Translations under genes and position numbers: made by a program
In this document: in pieces, positions 61,327-64,000 of the stretch
Layout: each line of letters opens with the position of its first letter
Numbering within the stretch: the stretch's first letter is position 1
Assembly: GCF_027533645.1 (NCBI RefSeq)
Contig: NZ_JAQAGY010000005.1
Location: 298,423 to 362,422, forward strand
Reading direction: 5' to 3'
Source of the DNA: Paenibacillus caseinilyticus
Lineage (GTDB): Bacteria; Bacillota; Bacilli; Paenibacillales; NBRC-103111
Length of the DNA: 64,000 nucleotides
The notes under the pieces: model-generated
Databases searched by the model: none
The model's input: only the letters and a program-made list of their open reading frames with translations
What the model was told of the DNA's origin: nothing

Positions 61327-61345
61327 TGTAAATTGGGTATTTACA
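61327..61345. promoter_or_regulatory. Inverted repeat TGTAAAT-N5-ATTTACA (putative operator)
   Basis: Perfect 7-bp arms with a 5-nt spacer lie in the divergent promoter region, 36 nt upstream of the CGNR regulator start and about 70 nt upstream of the VOC gene. Confidence 0.6.
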
Positions 61346-61413
61346 AGTTAATCCAATCGCGTTATGATAATGCCCGTAAGAGAATTATGATGGTTAGAAA
61401 AGGAGATGGAAGT

Positions 61414-61851
61414 ATGAAAACAGGTCATGTCGGGTTGAATGTTACGGAGCTGAACCGTTCGGTGGACTTCTATGTATCGGTGTTCGGATTTCAAGTGAAA
61501 CACCGTTCGGATGAAGAGGAGCGGGCCTTCGCCCTTCTCGGGGACGACAGCGGGCTTATCCTCACCCTGTGGCAGCAGAGCGGGGGAGTTTTCGACACAG
61601 GCAGACCGGGCCTGCATCACCTGGCTTTCGAAGCGGCTTCCATCGAACAGATCCGGGGGATCGAGGACCGGCTCCGTGCGGAGGAAGTCCCGCTGATCTA
61701 TGACGGCGTAGTGCTGCATGGCGAGTCCTCCGCTTCCGGCGGCATCTTCTTCCTCGATCCTGACGGCATCCGGCTGGAGATCTATGCGCCGGAAGGCGTC
61801 AACGGACACCAGCATGCCAAGGCTGAAGGGCCGGCCTGCGGCTTCTTCTGA
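61414..61851 (+). CDS. VOC (glyoxalase/bleomycin resistance) family protein
   Basis: This 145-residue protein has the two beta-alpha-beta modules of the vicinal oxygen chelate fold: HVGLNVTELNRSVDFYVSVFGF at the start, LHHLAFEA with the first metal histidines, and FFLDPDGIRLEIYAP with the C-terminal glutamate. It may be a dioxygenase or lyase or bind a drug. GGAGATGG lies 5 nt before the ATG at 61414. The next gene overlaps by one base. Confidence 0.92.
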   Translation: MKTGHVGLNVTELNRSVDFYVSVFGFQVKHRSDEEERAFALLGDDSGLILTLWQQSGGVFDTGRPGLHHLAFEAASIEQIRGIEDRLRAEEVPLIYDGVVLHGESSASGGIFFLDPDGIRLEIYAPEGVNGHQHAKAEGPACGFF

Positions 61852-62768
61852 TGAGTTTCCATGAGGGGGAACTCCGGATGCAGGAGCGCGCCGGCGTGGC
61901 CGAGATTGCGCGCAAGGTGGGGGGAGGCATCCGCCGTACGATCCCGGCACCGGCGAAGCTCTTCCTCGAAGCGCAGCCGCTGCTTCTGGCCGGAGCGGCG
62001 GCCGGGGACGGGCGGGTCTGGGCTTCGCCCCTGAGCGGCAGTCCGGGCTTCCTCTCCGTGCCGGACGAGAGGACGATGCGGGTCGGTGCGCTGCCGCTGC
62101 CGCAAGATCCTCTGGGTCCCGTGCTGCTGCCCGGGGCACGGGCCGGGTTCCTCGCGGTCGAGTTCGCGACCCGGCGGCGGATGCGGCTGAACGGCATGGT
62201 GACGCAGATCGATGAAGCGGGATTCGCGGTCTCAGCCGAACAGGTCTACGCCAACTGCCCGAAGTACATTCAACTCCGCACCTGGGTGGAAGAGGAAGAG
62301 GGGAGGGGCGGCGGTCCGCCGAAAGCGAAGCGCCCACAGGCCGCCCGGGAGCTGTCGGCAGCGCAAGCAGCGTGGCTCGGCTCGGCGGACACCTTCTTCA
62401 TTGCAAGCCGTCATCCCGGAGAAGGGGCGGATGTATCCCACCGCGGAGGAGCCCCCGGCTTCGTGCGGGTGACGAACGGGCGGACGATTCTTTTTCCGGA
62501 CTACGCGGGCAACGCCATGTTCAACACGCTCGGCAACCTGCTGGTTTCGCCGGAGGCGGGCCTGTTGTTCCTGGATTTTGAACGGGGGGACGTATTGCAG
62601 CTCTCAGGCCGGGCATCGGTGGAGGAGAACGGGGATTCGCCAGCGGACTTCCCTGGGGCGGAACGCGTAGTGCGATTCGAACTGGACGAGGTGCGTCATA
62701 CCCGGGGGGCGCTTCCCCTGAAGTGGAAGTTCGGCGGATATTCGCCCTTTCTCCCCGGGACGCTTTGA
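61851..62768 (+). CDS. Pyridoxamine 5'-phosphate oxidase-like (FMN split-barrel) protein
   Basis: This 305-residue protein looks like the PNPOx-related split-barrel family: WASPLSGSPGFLSVPDERTM, then a second barrel half RTILFPDYAGNAMFNTLGNLLVSPEAGLLFLDFERGDVLQLSGRA, which is the FMN-binding signature. It overlaps the VOC stop (TGATG) and is likely co-regulated with it by the CGNR protein. Substrate unknown; flavin-linked detoxification is plausible. Confidence 0.88.
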   Translation: MSFHEGELRMQERAGVAEIARKVGGGIRRTIPAPAKLFLEAQPLLLAGAAAGDGRVWASPLSGSPGFLSVPDERTMRVGALPLPQDPLGPVLLPGARAGFLAVEFATRRRMRLNGMVTQIDEAGFAVSAEQVYANCPKYIQLRTWVEEEEGRGGGPPKAKRPQAARELSAAQAAWLGSADTFFIASRHPGEGADVSHRGGAPGFVRVTNGRTILFPDYAGNAMFNTLGNLLVSPEAGLLFLDFERGDVLQLSGRASVEENGDSPADFPGAERVVRFELDEVRHTRGALPLKWKFGGYSPFLPGTL

Positions 62769-62777
62769 AGTGAGAAC

Positions 62778-62834
62778 GCCGAATAAGCTTAGTCCCTTGG
62801 CCTTGGTGCGGCCGTGAGGCTAAGCTTATTCGGC
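62778..62834. repeat. 15-bp inverted repeat between convergent genes
   Basis: GCCGAATAAGCTTAG (62778-62792) is repeated inverted at 62820-62834 with a 27-nt loop. It lies between convergent genes; no U tail, so a bidirectional hairpin terminator is only possible. Confidence 0.7.
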
Positions 62835-62853
62835 TGGAAGGAGGCGGATCTCC

Positions 62854-63165
62854 TTACCGGGCGATGGGATAGTCGAGGACAATAACATTCTGCAGGATGC
62901 CTTCGAGGGATTTCACGAATGCCTGGTGGAGCGGGTGAGGGCCGTACTCGCGAAGCGCTTCCTGGCTTTCGAACGTCACCCGCAGGCCGAGCGTGTAGCC
63001 CTGGATCTTATCTTTTTCCTCCGTCACGTTCAGGCCGGCGGTCAATTCGACGATACCGGGGATCCGTCCTTTGAAGGAGTGAAGCATCTCCAGCAGTTCG
63101 CGTTCTTTGTCGGGTCCGATCTCCTCAGTGAACTGAAAAGCGACGATATGTTCAACCATCGGCAT
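62854..63165 (-). CDS. Dabb (stress-responsive A/B barrel) family protein
   Basis: This 103-residue protein has the Dabb pattern: MVEHIVAFQF at the start, LLEMLHSFKGRIPGIVELTAGLN and YTLGLRVTFESQEALREYGPHPLHQAFV. It forms a ferredoxin-like dimer in known relatives; activity unknown. Two in-frame ATGs (63165 and 63159) are possible. Confidence 0.9.
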   Translation of the reverse strand: MPMVEHIVAFQFTEEIGPDKERELLEMLHSFKGRIPGIVELTAGLNVTEEKDKIQGYTLGLRVTFESQEALREYGPHPLHQAFVKSLEGILQNVIVLDYPIAR

Positions 63166-63339
63166 GTCCCACCATTCCTTCCTTTTTGCTACCATGATAC
63201 CCGGCTTTGGACGCCAGCACAAGAAAGAGGGATATTTGCGGTGAGTCGGTTGAAACCATTGCGGAGCTCGTCCGTATGAAACAGTACCGGAGCGGCAGAG
63301 GCCGCCCAGGGCTACATATAATCAGGGAGGTTTCCACTC

Positions 63340-63846
63340 ATGGGTTTGTTCGATATGTTCAAGGGAGATAAATCAACAGAGGGCATGACGCCTCACTTTG
63401 CCTTCGCGACTTCGCTTCTGTACATGATGCAGTCCGACGGAGAAATGGACAACGAGGAAGTGGGCCAGTTGCTGGCGGTGCTCGGCGGCGAGAAGTCGGG
63501 CGGCACGATCGGCGTAGGCGCGAACAACCGTGCACTGCTCGACCGCGCGCTGAAGTACATCCGCTCGAACTCCGTGGATAACTTCCTGAAGGAAGCGGCC
63601 CCGATCCTGACCGATGCACAAAAAATGTGTATCCTGGTCAACCTGGTCGACTCCTCGCTGGCCGATGGCGAGCCGGAGCGCCAGGAGCAGGAGCTCTTCG
63701 CGAAGTTCCTTACGGCCTTCAACATCACGGAGCAGCGCTTCACGCCGTTCTTCGAAGTCATCATGCTGAAGAACGACCGTTCCGTCTTCATGGACCAGAG
63801 CCATCCGAAGAACCAGCCGGGCTACCAAGTCAGCCTGAACGTGTAA
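63340..63846 (+). CDS. TerB-like protein
   Basis: This 168-residue helical protein has the TerB/DjlA-type core AFATSLLYMMQSDGEMDNEEVGQLLAVLGG (about 21-50) with acidic Asp/Glu of a metal site, and VNLVDSSLADGEPERQEQELFAKFL in the second half. It should be cytoplasmic. TerB proteins are linked to tellurite and stress resistance, but no other ter gene is here. GGGAGG lies 8 nt before the ATG. Confidence 0.82.
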   Translation: MGLFDMFKGDKSTEGMTPHFAFATSLLYMMQSDGEMDNEEVGQLLAVLGGEKSGGTIGVGANNRALLDRALKYIRSNSVDNFLKEAAPILTDAQKMCILVNLVDSSLADGEPERQEQELFAKFLTAFNITEQRFTPFFEVIMLKNDRSVFMDQSHPKNQPGYQVSLNV

Positions 63847-63928
63847 GCAGGGAAGAAGAGAAGTCCGGGGCATCTGCCGAGGCCACTGAAGAACTAACGC
63901 TTTTTCATCGGGAGTCTCATAGAAGTTA

Positions 63929-63977
63929 CAAAAAAGACATCTGCCTCCATTTTTTAGGGAGCAGATGTCTTTTTTAA
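63929..63977 (+). terminator. Terminator of the TerB-like gene
   Basis: AAAAAAGACATCTGC pairs with GCAGATGTCTTTTTT (with CTCC/GGAG inside), with U tail. Confidence 0.92.
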
Positions 63978-64000
63978 TGGCTCAAAACGGGTTTGCCCGA

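Noticed and set aside
1..64000. tRNA, rRNA, insertion sequences, prophage or integrase genes
   Set aside because: None were seen on either strand; the AT-rich patches at 18.2-19.4 and 32.5-34 kb carry no mobility genes.

Overview
The window is high-GC Gram-positive chromosome, most likely a Paenibacillus-type member of the Bacillota. The signs are strong AGGAGG ribosome binding sites with some TTG starts, a T-box leader, a GEMM-I c-di-GMP riboswitch, Fur boxes of the Bacillus kind, a PhyC-type beta-propeller phytase, a YsnF-like stress protein, and FecCD permeases encoded without an ATPase. A species in or near P. mucilaginosus would fit the base composition and gene content, but that is inference only.

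The centrepiece is 1.5-18.1 kb. An iron-siderophore binding lipoprotein gene (minus strand) diverges from a tightly coupled 12-gene biosynthetic operon (plus strand). The first half follows the rhizobactin 1021/schizokinen order: diaminobutyrate aminotransferase, diaminobutyrate decarboxylase, IucA/IucC synthetase, acetyltransferase, N-hydroxylase, MFS exporter, second IucA/IucC synthetase. The second half is the 3,4-dihydroxybenzoate half of the petrobactin pathway: AsbC-like ligase, AsbD-like carrier, AsbE-like condensing enzyme, AsbF-like 3-dehydroshikimate dehydratase. A GT-B glycosyltransferase gene sits between asbE and asbF. The expected product is a citrate-based siderophore mixing hydroxamate and 3,4-catecholate arms on 1,3-diaminopropane linkers, possibly glycosylated. 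Promoters on both sides carry Fur boxes. A second Fur-type operon (two FecCD permeases and a binding lipoprotein, no ATPase) lies at 44.4-47.4 kb.

Region by region: 0-1.4 kb, ABC-2 exporter (permease cut by the window edge). 18-35 kb, mostly housekeeping and accessory single genes: RCC1-repeat lipoprotein, DJ-1/PfpI protein, phytase, alpha/beta hydrolase, Rieske protein beside a truncated oxidoreductase, TIM-barrel isomerase, PaaX-like regulator, a PEBP-domain secreted protein, trxB, a GNAT/UDP-sugar pyrophosphorylase/Fe-alcohol dehydrogenase operon, a broken CPCC-type gene, and a second RCC1-like protein. 35-44.3 kb: aldo/keto reductase, luciferase-like monooxygenase, a Phe-type T-box leader controlling a chorismate mutase/DAHP synthase (which feeds the shikimate pool that AsbF draws on), an ArsA-type ATPase with a MarR regulator and shared palindromes, and a membrane diguanylate cyclase. 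47.6-64 kb: HtrA-like protease with three C-terminal repeats, YsnF-like stress protein, BI-1 family protein, c-di-GMP riboswitch plus GGDEF-EAL protein, solitary sugar-binding lipoprotein, DUF2167-type protein, a dihydroorotate dehydrogenase-like protein fused to a polytopic membrane domain, a CGNR regulator divergent from VOC and FMN-barrel genes, a Dabb protein and a TerB-like protein.

No rRNA, tRNA, CRISPR array, insertion sequence or prophage was seen. Candidate new elements outside the siderophore cluster include a small C-rich RNA at 25.5 kb, a possible three-way-junction RNA at 42.46 kb, and a duplicated long hairpin flanking the phytase gene.
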